From Onchocerca volvulus (lineage: Eukaryota > Nematoda > Chromadorea > Rhabditida > Onchocercidae), in contig HG738137.1 in assembly GCA_000499405.2 (NCBI GenBank), positions 1,488,001-1,552,000 on the forward strand: a DNA stretch of 64,000 nucleotides, written 5' to 3'. The notes below the pieces were generated by a model. It did no database searches, was not told where the DNA came from, and was given only the letters and a program-made list of their open reading frames with translations. Within the stretch, counting starts at the first letter, position 1, and each line of letters begins with the position of its first letter. Positions 24,601 through 36,903 of the stretch are shown piece by piece. Position numbers and translations under genes: made by a program.

Positions 24601-26129
24601 TCCATATGTTTGCAACTGCACTCCATAATTGGTCAACAAATAAGCCGTATCATAGTAGCCGGCTCGAATACATATATCCATACGCTGAAATCTAGATTAT
24701 AATCAAATACATCATAATTCAAGAAAGTTTAAGTTGGAAAATCATAATAAAATTGCTGTTCCGATGCCTGATTACAGTTTCTTTTGGAAATTGAAAATCT
24801 GAACTTATTTCAAACTTAAATCTCAATTTTTTGAATTAGTTTCAAGGATTGATTCCTCAAAAAGATTTTTTTTTAAATAATTCAGTACAATTATATGTCC
24901 TGAAGTAACGCGTTTTTGCAAAAATTTACCGTTGGCAAGCTCAGAACATCCCATAAGTGTGAACCTTTACTTTCAGCAAGTTTTAAATGATGAAACTCTT
25001 GAGCAACTTCATCATTTTTGGAGTCAAATTGCTTCATGGATTCCCGTACTGATTCGATTCCTCTTTCAATTTCTTCAACCAAATCGCTTGCTTGTCCAAA
25101 CTTAAAAGAAAAGAAAAAACTCTTTTTTGAATTTTCTACGTTGCTTTCATTTTATTTAATGATCGCTTTCGAATAATAAAAACAGATAAAAGATCAAAAG
25201 AAAGTTCGATCTAAAAAGTAAAGCTTCTTCGTTTATCTATTCACTCCTTCGTCCTTCTTTTGCAAAATTTTCATTTTACAATAATATTTGCGTGATTTGT
25301 TTCCTCATTTTTTAATATGTATCCAGACTACACACTCGATATATTAGAGATGAATTTAAATTTCTTTAAAAATAATTAAAATTACGTGATATATTTGACT
25401 ACAAAAAGAAAATCTCGAGAAAAATCTCTTTCGAGAAAAAAATTGAGTAGTTCCAAGAAAAAAAAGCTTTCTAGAACAAAAACGGACCATTTTTTCGGCA
25501 AAAAATCATCTAAATTGTGAAAAAAACTGACCAATTGTCGGCAGCGTTCCGTTGTACTTCCGGCATCGGCATAAATCCGATAATTTCCATAAGCCAAATC
25601 ACTGATTTGTTGCTGCACATGAAGTAATTGGGAAAACGTATTATGTTTCTCTTGTTCTAAAATTTGAACAAGAAATAAATCTCCGGAAAAGAGTAGTTTT
25701 AACAGAAAAAAATTCATTTCAGCAACTAGATTAATTTAAAACCTGATGCAAAAAATGCTGAGCTGTTTGTATATTAAAGCAACAATCTCGCCATAGGAAA
25801 AATCTTTAAAAGTAATTTCAGTGATAAACTATTGCTATTTTGGAATTCTTGAAAAATAAAATTGAGGAAATTACAAACTACAAATAAAAATATAAAGATG
25901 ACACTAAAATTCAATTACACAATGTATACTTTATACAAAATCCATTTATATTTTTTCTAATTATAAAAAAAATGTTTTTCTAATTATAAAAAAAATGATT
26001 AAGCAAATTCTTTTCGCCAAATTCAAATTAGACTTTCAAATTCAACTAATTTTTGATAAAATTTAAAACAAACTCACTGAGTTGTGCAGCACTAAGTGTA
26101 CGCAATTCATTATCTAAGAAATGTGACAT
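21680..26129 (-). CDS. cogc-8: Conserved oligomeric Golgi complex subunit 8
   Basis: Subunit of the COG tethering complex, which guides retrograde vesicles within the Golgi and so maintains glycosylation enzymes. Twelve exons give about 581 residues (human about 612): 26129-26078, 25656-25532, 25100-24930, 24684-24577, 24122-23919, 23663-23547, 23423-23320, 23253-23046, 22967-22728, 22609-22523, 22238-22107 and 21877-21680. Phases agree throughout. Family features are QQQISDLAYGNYRIYADAGS near the N-terminus, the AEEI/HHLKLAES-type helical segment, and IRAGYYDTAYLL (compare human VRNSYYEEALEL). Further ones are IQIINNIRKIPYLSSTQLRV, VYRDCMYDTMVLYLAVFPEN, FALSFGRMGMDFRPL (compare YFGLSFSRVGADFR) and the C-terminal YFMPYINSCLLTLYPYEKC. 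The exon 8 donor (GTAGAG) is weak. The start follows the first in-frame ATG (MSHFLDNELRTLSAAQL). It lies divergent to SWT1 across about 900 bases. Confidence 0.9.
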
Positions 26130-27045
26130 TATCTGAATTCACATCTGTCGCACCTTTCCCGAAAAACAAATACCAACCGAAAAAATGCAGCAGAACGATG
26201 AAATTAAAACTAAAACTTGGGTGCAATAGGACATAGAAACATTAAGGTTTCATGAAGTTTTCAGCCATAGATTCGAGACGTCAGAGCAATATACAAATAA
26301 GAGAAAGTGTGCAGAGAGAAATTAATAGGATTTGTGAGAGTGAAAAAATAGCGTTACTTGTGAAGAAGCGACATGGATTGCCGTAGTTGGCGAATTTTGT
26401 AATATGAAATAATGGAATAAGTTGAGCATTGACATCAATGTTTGACTAAAGACTAAGGGAAAGAGGGAATTTTGAGAAGAGACAGAGATTAATAAAGTTT
26501 TTGAAATAGTGTAAAATGTCGAGAAATTGTGAAAATATGTGAGATGTTCGAAGATAGCAGTGATAACAGTAATTGAGAGCATATTTAATTAGAATGGGAT
26601 CCAAGTATTTAGTGATTCGTTATATGATAAGATTCTGGTTTGAATATTCGGGCAATTATTGCTACTAATTTAATTGAACTAATTCTAATTTAGTTTTAAT
26701 CAATTCAGTTTATTTCAATAAATGTTTATTAAAAATTAAGCTTAGGCTAAGTTAAGCTTAAGCTAGGGCTTAGGTCCAGCCTTCGAAGGAAAATGTTTAT
26801 GAGGTCATTTGTAATGAATCTAAAGTAATCCAATTATTCATACATTTAAGCATTCATACACTTAAGCGTACATATAATATTTATGCCATTTTTTCGTCTT
26901 TTCACTTTATTTGTGCAGAATGATAATTTACTTGTAACAGTTTAGTCTATTTGAAATGAAATGATAGCAAATTATAGTTCATTATTTGTTTCAGTAAATT
27001 CATCTATATAACTGATTTGTGATTGTTTCATGATTTCTCATTATA
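26130..27045. promoter_or_regulatory. Divergent intergenic region between COG8 and SWT1
   Basis: 916 bases hold the promoters of both genes. There is a short imperfect repeat of AAGCTTAGGCTAAG-type words near 26735-26775. The open frame at 26322-26582 has no supporting features. No TATA box is convincing on either strand. Confidence 0.45.
26992..26994 (+). promoter_or_regulatory. Possible trans-splice or 5' UTR acceptor of SWT1
   Basis: ATTATTTGTTTCAG ends 51 bases before the SWT1 start codon and fits a nematode spliced-leader acceptor. A conventional upstream intron is equally possible. Confidence 0.35.
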
Positions 27046-30000
27046 ATGAGTAAGAAGAAGAAAGAAATCCACGTGCCAGGATTACTGGAACCATGGAAAG
27101 CATATTATTCGAAGAAAAGAAAACGGTAAGTCTTTTTTTTTTTCTTTACGAATTAATTTATTCAAGAAAATAAATGAAAATAAGGAAGTTATAAAAAGAT
27201 AGAGCAGATGAATGTAATAATTGGGAGAAATTTGTTAAAGTTGCCAAAGCTATTCAAATGTATAAAATTTATCATTTAATTTCGATATTTCCATTATCAT
27301 ATATTTCATAGTCAAATACTAATGTCATATTATCACATGAAAGCTGTTGTAGAAACTGAAGAGAGAACGGGGGAAATAATTAAAGATATTCAAGATACAA
27401 CTTTAGTATATGTGAAATTTGTATGATATTGTTAGGAGTAGTGTAAATTTCCAGAAAAATATTGTAACCTTGTTATCGTCTTCCAGTGTTTATAGTGAAT
27501 TTCGTTGCTTTGTCGTGGTAAAGTAGGTGAGAAGTAGAGAAGTATAGCTTTTTTTCGGAAAAAATTTTAAGAAAGCTTTTAGTAAATATACGTAGGAGAA
27601 GATATGAGGATATATTTGGTAACGGGAAATTAATGACTTTCTTCAAATTTTCTTCAAAGACTCGAGTATTATTTCGGTAATAATTCCAAGATATGTGGGA
27701 TAATGTGACTAAAAAGATATAGAGAGAAAAAAGATCATATGAAAATCAAATTGCAGTATGTTTTCTTTATGAACTATGATATGTGAAATCTAATAAAATG
27801 CTTCATTATAGCTATTTTTTTATTTTAAATAAGTTTTGTTTTTTTATTTTATTTCAGAATATTTTATTTTAATATGGAGACGAAAGAAACAACATGGGAA
27901 ATGCCTGTTGTGAAAAGTTCTTTGACAGAATCTGATTTGTATCCAGTTTTGAAACAACTAAATGCGAAACATCAACAAGGAATTTCCGGTCTTCTGGAAA
28001 AGTGAGATCTTTCTTTTTATGATTAGTGGTAGATAGGTTAGTCGACACTTATGTGATTCTTTCTATTACTCCATCGTTATTTTATCACTATTCTACTACT
28101 AATTTTTTTCAAATGAATTGTCTTAGATAATTCTGACTGTTGCAAAGATAATTTTATCAGCTACTCGAAAATTCCATTTCAATAGGAACTATTTTTACTT
28201 AGAAAAAAAATTCCTGTCAAGTGAATAATATGCAAAGAAACATTAACTAGACATAAATAAGGATGTTAAATTTTTTGTCACATTTTTCAGTGAAATACTA
28301 TGTTTATACAGAAAATTAGAGGAAAGGCGAGCAAGGGGAAGAAAAGCAAAAATGCAGCAAATCTGATCCTTTATAGACATTTAAATTCTCCCGTAGAAAT
28401 TCATAACTTTTTAAAAATCCATAAATAATTTTCTTTTGTAATTTAGAAAAGATGTGAGCTGTCAAAAAAGTTTGGATCCATGGGAAGCTGATGTAAGGAG
28501 AATGTCAAATAATTGCAAACATAGCTTGGATATACCGAGTACAAGCGAACCAAATGAAGAGCTGATGGAAGTTGATGAAATTAACATGGAAGGTCTTTTT
28601 TCTTTCCTTTTCTTCTTTTTTTTTTTTTTTTTTTGGAGAGGTGGGGAGCACATTTTTATATTTTCTATTTCCTTTATTTTATATTTTGACTGCTGTACTT
28701 TATAAGACAATCAATACTGAAAGGGATATATTATTAGTTAAATATGTCAGAAATTCTTATTTCTTCATTTTTTTATTTCCTCTTTTCTGAAGTCGCATCA
28801 TTTGTTTTTGCTATTATTGACATATTCTAGAACTGATATCACTTGTTCAAAAATTTTTTTGATATATAGAAAATATGAAATCTATACCATTTTTAGAGAT
28901 AAACTGTCCCGAAGAGCCGATGGAGGTTGATTTCGTTGTCGGAGAAGTACAAGCTTTTCGCCGAGAACATTTTTTGCATCCTAATCCATGTACCGAAGTT
29001 TGTATTTTTTTCATTTCTTTTGATATTCGTATGTTCCATTAAATTTATTTTAAAGAACGAATTTTGGGGTGATTAAAACAAATGGATTGTTTTGTAAACT
29101 CGATATTTTTGAAGCAAAATATTAGTAAATGGATGTTTATGTGACTTGATGACATGTATAAATTGTAATAACTTTTATTATTTGTTTTTTTAGGATAATG
29201 CACCGTTTTATGATGCTGCAAAATATACGGAAGTTTATGAAACAACTAAAAATGCTGGTATAATGCTTATTGTTTTTGACACAAGTTGCCTTCTTCAAGA
29301 TACAGCATTGTTACCAATGTGCATCCAAAGTATGTGTCATTTCATGCCTCGAAAAATATTTTTTTAAGAAAAGGAAGATGAATATTATGAAAAGAATATT
29401 CAATACACGAAAGTTATTTTAAGTTTTTGAAATTATTCCTTTCGGAAATCTTATTTTCAGGTATCAGTAAATAAGATCTTTTAGCGTCCTTATAAGACAG
29501 ACAAGCTTTCGCTTTATAATAATGATTATTTTACAGGAGCATATTGTTCACTTATTCCATATACAGTTCTGCAAGAATTAGATGGCTTAAAGAAAGCAGT
29601 AGGTCTCATTGATAATCTTAAATTTATTTATTGTTAATTCAGTAGTTTAGTTGGACTATATTTCCATGCACTTACTTTTAAGTTTTTTTTCCCTTATTTG
29701 GCAGAAATGTATATTTACCGCAGTTTGTATTGTGACTTTTCATAGTCATTGCATATTAATGCATATATTTTATTTTTTATTTAATCACATTGTTTTACTC
29801 GCTTGTATCAGAAAATATCATTCAGACATCTGATGAACTGCGATCTAAAGTTGTGAAAACAATTGCTTATTTACACGATTGTATAAAACGCAGATGCAAT
29901 TATCTTTTCATAGAAAACACTTTCGAGGTTTGTTGCACTTGAAATCGCAATTTATATCATAATTTTTTCAATGTAATTATATGAAGTTTGACCACTTTTG

Positions 30001-32867
30001 TATTCGTTTCTTGAATAATTTTCAGGCTTCAGATAGTTTGGAAGAATTTGGATGTCGGAATAACGATGATATAATTTTGAAATGTGCATTTGTAACTACC
30101 AAAAAATGTAAGTTAACTTCTTTTGTTTCATGTTTCACGAATCATTGCCTTTTGCTTTTCTCTAGTTCTATTGTATATCCTGTTCAACTCTTCAGCTTAT
30201 ATACTGTAATTCTGTCATTCTCTTGATTTTCTGTTGTTTTTTGACAGCTTTCCATCTTAGAAATATTTTTTTTAGACGAGAAAGAACCGATTCGCGTTGT
30301 TTTTGCTACAAATGATAAGAATCTTGCAGTGAAAGCAGCGGCACATAATATTATAACGGCTGACAGAAATGTACGATTTCTGTTATATTAATTATTTCAA
30401 TATTTGTTGGAATTATTACAGTTTTTACAATCATTGATGATTAGATTAAATGAAATGGTATTTGACGACTGGTATTTTTTAATGCAATAGTTACTACATT
30501 AATAGATTTGGTTGTAGTTCCTTTTTACTTCCCTATTTGTATATTGTGTGAAACCCGTTGCAGTGAATGCATTAACCGAGTTATATACAGCATTCTATGT
30601 TTTAATACTTTAAGATAATGTTTAACTTTCCCTTGTGTTTACTTATTATTAGCAGTCTTATGCAAAGTTTAAGGAGATTATGTAACTGTGCAGCTAACAT
30701 TTTCGTAATTTTGATTTCGATCCATTTGGTTAGATAAATTAAATTTAAATGAGTTTTCATTTTGCACTACTAATTTGAATGACGATAGTTGAACCGAATA
30801 TTTTTTAAAATTTTTGTCCGTTATGCTTTCTCTTTCAGGAGTTATTACATTTACTAACTACTGATTCACCGAAAGAGAAAAGTCAGCAGTTCATAATAAG
30901 AAATGCATCTCAAAAAGTTTCGTTGCCGGATTTCTCGTTTGTGGTTGATAAGCCATCATCATCGATTGTTGGAACTATGGAAGTTGCTGCAACCAAAAAA
31001 GCTATGGACCGTTTACTTGTACCATTTGAATGCCAGTCCTCATCGCTTTCAATTACATCTGTTCCTCAAAAAGAAGAAATCTCTTCTTATAATTCAACTT
31101 CATCAATAGCAATCAGTGACAAAATAAAAGATGAATCTCGCAACTTCATACGTCGTAAAAAAAAATGCCATGAAGCATCAAGCTCAATCGAGCAACGTAG
31201 AAATCATCAGTCGCGGCTAGCTCCTTATTCAATTCGAAAAGCAAGGGAGGAGGTGATAAAATTTGGTTGAAATTAGACGATATATTCTTCAGTTTTTAAG
31301 TCAGATTTCAACTGAAAATGAACTTAGTTTGAATTTAATATATATTTGGAGGCTTAAGGGAATTGGTTATGAAAAAGCTTATGCAGAATCTTTAATAAAT
31401 TTATAAATTATGAATTTTAGTATCAACAATTTTAAGGTTATTCGAAGTGATAGTAGATCATCTAAGAAAAGAAAATTGTGCCAATTAAATGAATATTCCA
31501 TGAACGATTTCTTGGAAATATTTTCCAAATTGGTCGAACATCTTCAACACAGGTTGATTATTATAGTTTTATTGAATTAAATTTGAAATAAGTAACTTCA
31601 ATTCTATGCATAGGTTGGGGAATTTATTTTCTGAAGACTTTGAAAACAGAAGGTATAGCATTAGCAAATGGAATAATATTTTCTTTTGTTCCAGATTTTG
31701 AAGACTTAATTTATTTGCAAAATCTCATACATACCTATATTTTTGGTATATAGGAATCATTTTTCCTAAAATTTAAGGATTAGTATATAAATTTTGTCCA
31801 GTTGTGGATTCTTAAGAAAGAAATCAACTATACTGAATATGCATGATCATAGCATAATAAGTTGGAATTAGAATTATGTGCGTCTTGAGAAATAAATCAA
31901 GAAAGAATGACCGCGCTTGACCTACAATTGTTTCTTATTTACATGAAAATTTTTTCCCAAAATTTACACAATTCTGATTATTTTGGAAACTAATTCTAAA
32001 AGGTTTATGATGTTTCTTCAGAACATGAAGCATGATCATTATTGCAGTTCAAATTGTTTTAAATTGTAGAAACGATAGGAAATCAGTCGAAGATACGAGG
32101 AGAATTAGCAAAATAATTGATTCGTAAGTTTTTTTAGCTTATTTGAAAATTAAATTTTTCGGATGCAGTATGCGTTTATTATTTTCATTTAGTGTCATTG
32201 CGAATGAATCATTCTCGCTGAGTGTTTTAATCGATATGGTGTCAAAATTTTACGACTTTTATGCAGATCGTGACGTTTTTATATCAGCAGTAAGTTATTA
32301 TATAACTTTCTATATGTTCACGAAAATGATTGTTTTAATAGATGCTACAATTATAAATTTCGTCCTATATACTGAGTATTTGAAATTCTAAAAATCATTT
32401 CATAAGCTTCAAATCAGCCAAGTGAGATAGAATAGTGTTGTTTAATCAAGACTTAGTAGTGCGAACTATATATAGCCTAATCAGCGGTTGAATGAAACTG
32501 ACTCGACACTATTGCAAGTTTTTTTAAAAAATTGGTCTTTTATTGCACTTTATATGCATTTCTTTTATTCCAAAAGATGCACTGAATTAGATATCCAAGA
32601 TTAAGTAAGTAGATATTGTCCATGACTTAATTCAGAAGTAATTGAACTGAACATAAATAGGAATTAATTTACATTTAGATTTGTTAATATGCAAAATTCT
32701 TATTGCTTATTATATGTAGATATGAAAGTAACAGATACTGTTGTTTCCAGACACATTTTGATAAAAAAAAGCTGGCAAATGAATATGAAAGCACAGCCAG
32801 TACAGTTAAGGAAAAGTTACGCACATTTCAAAAACAACTAAGTATCATTCATTCACACATTATTTAG
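27046..32867 (+). CDS. swt1: SWT1-like nuclear RNA endonuclease with WW and PIN domains
   Basis: SWT1 is a nuclear PIN-domain endoribonuclease linked to quality control of mRNP biogenesis. Fifteen exons give about 594 residues: 27046-27125, 27858-28001, 28447-28592, 28897-28997, 29194-29329, 29537-29598, 29826-29927, 30026-30107, 30276-30370, 30839-31252, 31437-31552, 31614-31652, 32070-32123, 32193-32289 and 32751-32867. Residues 17-43 form a WW domain (W17, YFN, TTW40, P43). The PIN domain spans about 178-315, with the expected acidic residues D186 (VFDTS), E216 (LQELDGLKK), D271/D272 (RNNDDIILKCA) and D298 (ATNDKNLAVKA), so it looks catalytically intact. A Ser-rich linker with basic clusters (RRKKK, SKKRKR) follows and may be a nuclear signal. 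The C-terminal 150 residues are helical. An alternative exon after exon 2 is described separately. Confidence 0.87.
28312..28366 (+). other. Possible alternative terminal exon of SWT1
   Basis: After the acceptor TTTATACAG a 55-base stretch continues the exon 2 frame (phase 2) as KLEERRARGRKAKMQQI and then stops at 28364-28366. It would end the protein directly after the WW domain, at about 92 residues. The highly charged, codon-like sequence lies inside an intron of the full-length model. There is no donor site at its end, so it can only be a 3' terminal exon. It may also be chance. Confidence 0.35.
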
Positions 32868-34259
32868 TAATTATATTTCTCTTCGATCCCTCTATTGTTG
32901 TTCTTCTTTTTGTCACTATTTTTTCACATATTAATTTATGTTTAATTTGGAAGTGTTTGTTTGAGAAAAAAAAAGTTTCAAGTTACTAAAATTTCTTTAA
33001 ACAGGAAGAATTTTTAAGATTGAATTAATCTTAGTTATTTACTTTGTTGTAATTATAGAAGTTTTTTCTCGTTCAATTTATGGTATTGAAATATATATTA
33101 TCAGTCCTGAAACAATTTTACTATTATATATTGCCAATATAGCGTTAAATTGAATGTCTTTAAAAAAAAAAAAAAAACTCTGATACGAGTAATATTCATT
33201 GTATTAAAATGTTATATGTTTTTAGATTAGTGTAGTGCTGTATTTAGGTTCATATTTGCAGTAATACTATTTTCCTATATTGCCTTTCAGTTCTTTAATT
33301 GAATTTTGCGATTATTTTGATCATGAAAGTTGCCTTCATGAAAAGATATCGAAAATAGGTGAAGAAGAAAAGAATTAATATACTCATATCATAGGCATAT
33401 TTTAAATTGTTTCATTGTAATTATTAAGATTAATTGATTGCTTTCAAATTTTACATTCATGGAACTTAACTAAACTAATCGAACTTGAATCAAAAATGTA
33501 TAGCCATTATTCCTCATTTTAGATGAGCGGTGATTATGTTCTTGAATTCAGGGACAAGAGATGAGAAGGTATGCAAAAATTTTCAAACCATTTTAGGTAC
33601 ACAAAGAAAAGTATAATAAATAATTGGGAAGCATAACATATTTGTTCATTTTCAGATGTTTTTATTTTTCTAACCATCTTTTTGGATTCACTTCTCATCT
33701 CTTTCTAGCTCTTCTCACTAATTAATAAATTTCTTTGAATCGAATGAAAGTGTTAAATTTCTACGAATAATTAGTAAACTTTTCCCTTAACGAAGTCACA
33801 AAGTTTTGAATTTCCTAAGTTAGAAGTAGTGGCATTTGTTTTCTTTTCTCTTCTGATAATAGCACTGTAAAATGTGAAATTCTTTTGAAAGAAAAGAAAA
33901 ATTGAAATTATTTAGATCAAATTTATCATAGTGCAATATTAAGCAAAAAAAATGTCAAATTTGAAAAGAAAATTTTATAACTAATTCAATCGAAACTATC
34001 TATAATAATGTATTATCAAGTGGAAAATTTTAATTTGAAAGAACTGTTTTGGAAACGAACAAAAATTACTATCACTTTTACTATCACTTGGAGCATTTAT
34101 ATCATAATAATTCTAATACTGGAATTATATATATGTATATAACGCTTTTATTTTTTCATCAAAATTATCAATCAGATTAATCCTTTTTGATGTATTCTAT
34201 TTACAAATTACATTAAATAAAATCATATTACAATGCAATTCTTATATAATTACTACAGT
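32868..34259. other. Convergent intergenic region between SWT1 and the MSP gene
   Basis: Should hold the two 3' untranslated regions. No exon recognised. The second half is a dispersed repeat (33735-34125). Confidence 0.45.
33735..34125. repeat. Dispersed repeat, copy 2 (partner at 9620-9990)
   Basis: Same order of landmarks as the first copy: TAGCACTGTAAAATG, AATTCTTTTGAAAGAAA, ATCATAGTGCAATATT, a TTTGAAAGAACTGTTTTGGAAACG block, then CATAATAATTCTAATA. Between two ACTATCACTT(T/G) words the copy has a short local duplication. No coding potential. Confidence 0.55.
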
Positions 34260-35276
34260 TTATAATTCGGTACTTGTTTCTGGAGTTTTATCTTCTATTA
34301 CTTTTGGCAGTAATATATTAAGCTTGGTATACATCCGTGTCAATGGTGGTGTTGCTTTAAATATCATCACTGTAATTATTATTAATAATTAGTAGCTGCA
34401 ATGAATTGAAGAAACTTTCAATTTGAGATTACTGAAATGTGGAAAGGAAAATTCGTTTAGTTAACTTCCAGAAAGGAAATATGTGGGCACGATGAATGGA
34501 AGTGATCAAGGCCAGGACAATTAGTATTTATCATACTTTTTTTATTACACATCTTCACTTGAAATCGCATTAAATTTCCGATTTTACTTACTTGAAATCG
34601 CACTAGCTTCGTCTTTATTCTTTGGTTTCAATGCATCCTTAGGAAAGGTTAAATTTTCGATCATCACTTTGTGACGATAACCGGCATATTCCGTCGGATT
34701 ACGAGGCCAGTGATCTGAGTTTGGTATCAATATGTACACTTCATCTTCCTCATTTGGTTCCAAATATCCGTGACATGTGGAAAAACGAGGAAATGAGCGT
34801 TCCTTCGTTCGTATACGATACACTATGGGCACCGGATCATTGTTTTTTATCTGTATAAGACTTTCGAAATTTTCGTAGAATTAAAAATCATCAGTTTCAA
34901 ATAAATCACCATAATTTCGGAGCTTTTAAATGAATTTCAATTCAAACTCCGAACTGAAAAGAAAAAAAATCTGAAACTTTACAAATACAGCCTTTGAAAC
35001 TTACAGTTTCATTCTTTAAAATATAATATTAAAAATAAAAAGAACGAAAAAGACAAAACTTTTCGGGATTGAAGTATGAATTTCAACAATTTAAGAGTAA
35101 CTTTTTGAACAAAATTTTAGAAAAAAGTTCACTTTAAAACGAGCGTATTGGGAGATTCGATAATTATCAGCAGCTGAGAAAATGATCCACGAAGGGATCA
35201 GTTGAACTTCGTACTCCGGCATATCTCCCAATGTTTTATTCAGTGAGTTACCACTATCATCTGATCTGCCAAACAT
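34260..35276 (-). CDS. Small MSP-domain protein
   Basis: Three exons (35276-35133, 34850-34592, 34369-34260) give about 170 residues with correct phases. Residues about 20-115 form a major sperm protein (MSP/VAP-type immunoglobulin-like) domain: VQLIPSWIIFSAADNYRISQ, ARFKIKNNDPVPIVYRIRTK, GYLEPNEEDEVYILIPNS. A basic tail follows (ALKPKNKDEAS, KATPPLTRMYTKLNILLPK). Nematodes have many such proteins. Some form the sperm cytoskeleton; others are secreted or VAP-like adaptors. This one is longer than canonical MSP (about 127 residues), so it is an MSP-domain protein rather than MSP itself. No membrane anchor or signal peptide is seen. The start is the first ATG of the exon (MFGRSDDSGNS); an internal acceptor seven bases further in (TTTGGCAG) could instead join an upstream exon. 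Confidence 0.8.
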
Positions 35277-35539
35277 TTCAAACTATCGAATTCAATGTTT
35301 CGGAAAATTTATTCAGAAAAAGCAATACAATCGTTGATTATGTCGTATTGGAATTAGACAAAATGACCGATTATTTTGAACTTTCTATATTAAAATAGGA
35401 TATGAATGAATTCTAGCCAAACATATAATGATGGATTTAAATACTTAAAACCTTTTCAATCTTCACAAATTTGCATATCTGAACGATAGATTTAGCGGCT
35501 CAGCGCTTTGTGAATACGAAAACATAAAAATCGGAGACA

Positions 35540-35700
35540 GGAGAAAGAAGTGAAGAAATTCCGAATGTTTATTATATAGATAAAAATATAAATGTTCGTT
35601 TTTATTTGCCACAGAACGTTTCAAGTTCTTCACCGATTGATTTGAAATTTTGATGCAACGTTGCATTCGAATAGGCGCGTGTTTCTATAAAGATAAGGTG
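35540..35700. repeat. Dispersed repeat, copy 1 (partner at 61440-61575)
   Basis: Shares TTCACCGATT, TTTGAAATT, GATGCAACGTTGCATTCG and AATAGGCG, followed by GTTTCTATA, with 61440-61575 in the same order and orientation. The second copy lies just upstream of a Helitron helicase remnant. Both may therefore belong to a Helitron-related family, but that is inference. Confidence 0.5.
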
Positions 35701-36874
35701 CGTGCATAAGAACTTTCAGATTAAGTCTTAAAAAAAATTCTAAAAGATTTCTACCCAAAAAATCTTTTAAGTCGAATGAAGTTCCACAGAAATCCGCTCA
35801 AGATATGCAGTTACCGAAAAAAGCCTGGGAAATTCGAGATTGTTGGAATAAAAATGAATTAAGGACGAGTCACATTATCACCAAGGAATAAGATTTTTGA
35901 CGTCTCATTATCACTAGGGATTTCGCGTGATTTAAATATGGAGCAGTTGTAAATCATGGTCGGCATTGTTATTATCGATTATCCTTCGAGTTTGGCATGG
36001 ATAGATGGGGAATATCAGAGGAATGAATTTAGAGTATAGTTATCCGTCATGATCATGATTATTTTTTATATATAAAATGGAAATCGATTACATATAATCG
36101 ATTATTATCATTAACAGTAGACTTGGTGTTTCGTTATTTTACGAGTACTTGTATTTTTTCAAATTGTTATTACAATACAGGATATTGATCCGGCTAGATA
36201 ATTTTACGAAACTGATTGAAATACAAATACGTTTCGTTATATTAGCGTCCTGTTATTTCCAACTGGTCGAATTCGGCTGCTATTTGGACAGTTGACAGCA
36301 AAAATCACTGTCACAAATAACTGTAAGTTCATCTATTGCTTTTTGAAATCAGTTTTTCTGGTAGGTTTGGTTTATTATTCTCAGGTTCTAGTGTTTAGAT
36401 GGATGAAATATTCATCAAATAAAGTAATGATATTTAAAACCTTAAAATGAGCAGTTCAGTGAATCGAATCATTTCAGATGCCATAAATGAATTGCATCTT
36501 CTTGTGATTTTTATAGTTTTGTTAAAAACTTTTTTCCTACATATGAATAAAAGTTATGATATTTTGTCCGTTATGAGATATCATATCTTGCTTTACACAT
36601 ACATCATGATATTATCATTCAGTCATATTGCTTCCATCAGTTTTATTATTTATTTTAAATGATTTGAAATTTAGTTTAAAAACTAATTAAAAAATTTAAA
36701 ATTGGGATTAGTTTTGTTTGTCAGCCTGATTGACCGCCATTTATCGTTTAAAATTAATATGACAGTGGCTTAGTCATACATACCAGAATTATTATTGGAT
36801 ATATTTAACGTGTCACTCGTTAATTTATTCCATTTAATTAGATTTTTAGTTACTGGAATTATACTGCATACTTT

Positions 36875-36877
36875 TAG
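36875..36877 (+). promoter_or_regulatory. Possible trans-splice or 5' UTR acceptor of CARS
   Basis: CATACTTTTAG ends 26 bases before the start codon at 36904. It fits a spliced-leader acceptor or an ordinary 5' UTR intron end. Confidence 0.35.
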
Positions 36878-36903
36878 ACTGTCTGAAGTCAGCCAGTGGA
36901 AAC

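Larger units (their letters stand above)
35277..36903. promoter_or_regulatory. Divergent intergenic region between the MSP gene and CARS
   Basis: 1.6 kb with no recognised exon, apart from the dispersed repeat at 35540-35700. The open frame at 36447-36662 is AT-rich and hydrophobic, with no support. Confidence 0.4.

Noticed and set aside
26322..26582. Minus-strand frame of 86 residues between COG8 and SWT1
   Set aside because: Low-complexity leucine/phenylalanine/serine composition, no splice link to COG8, no domain.
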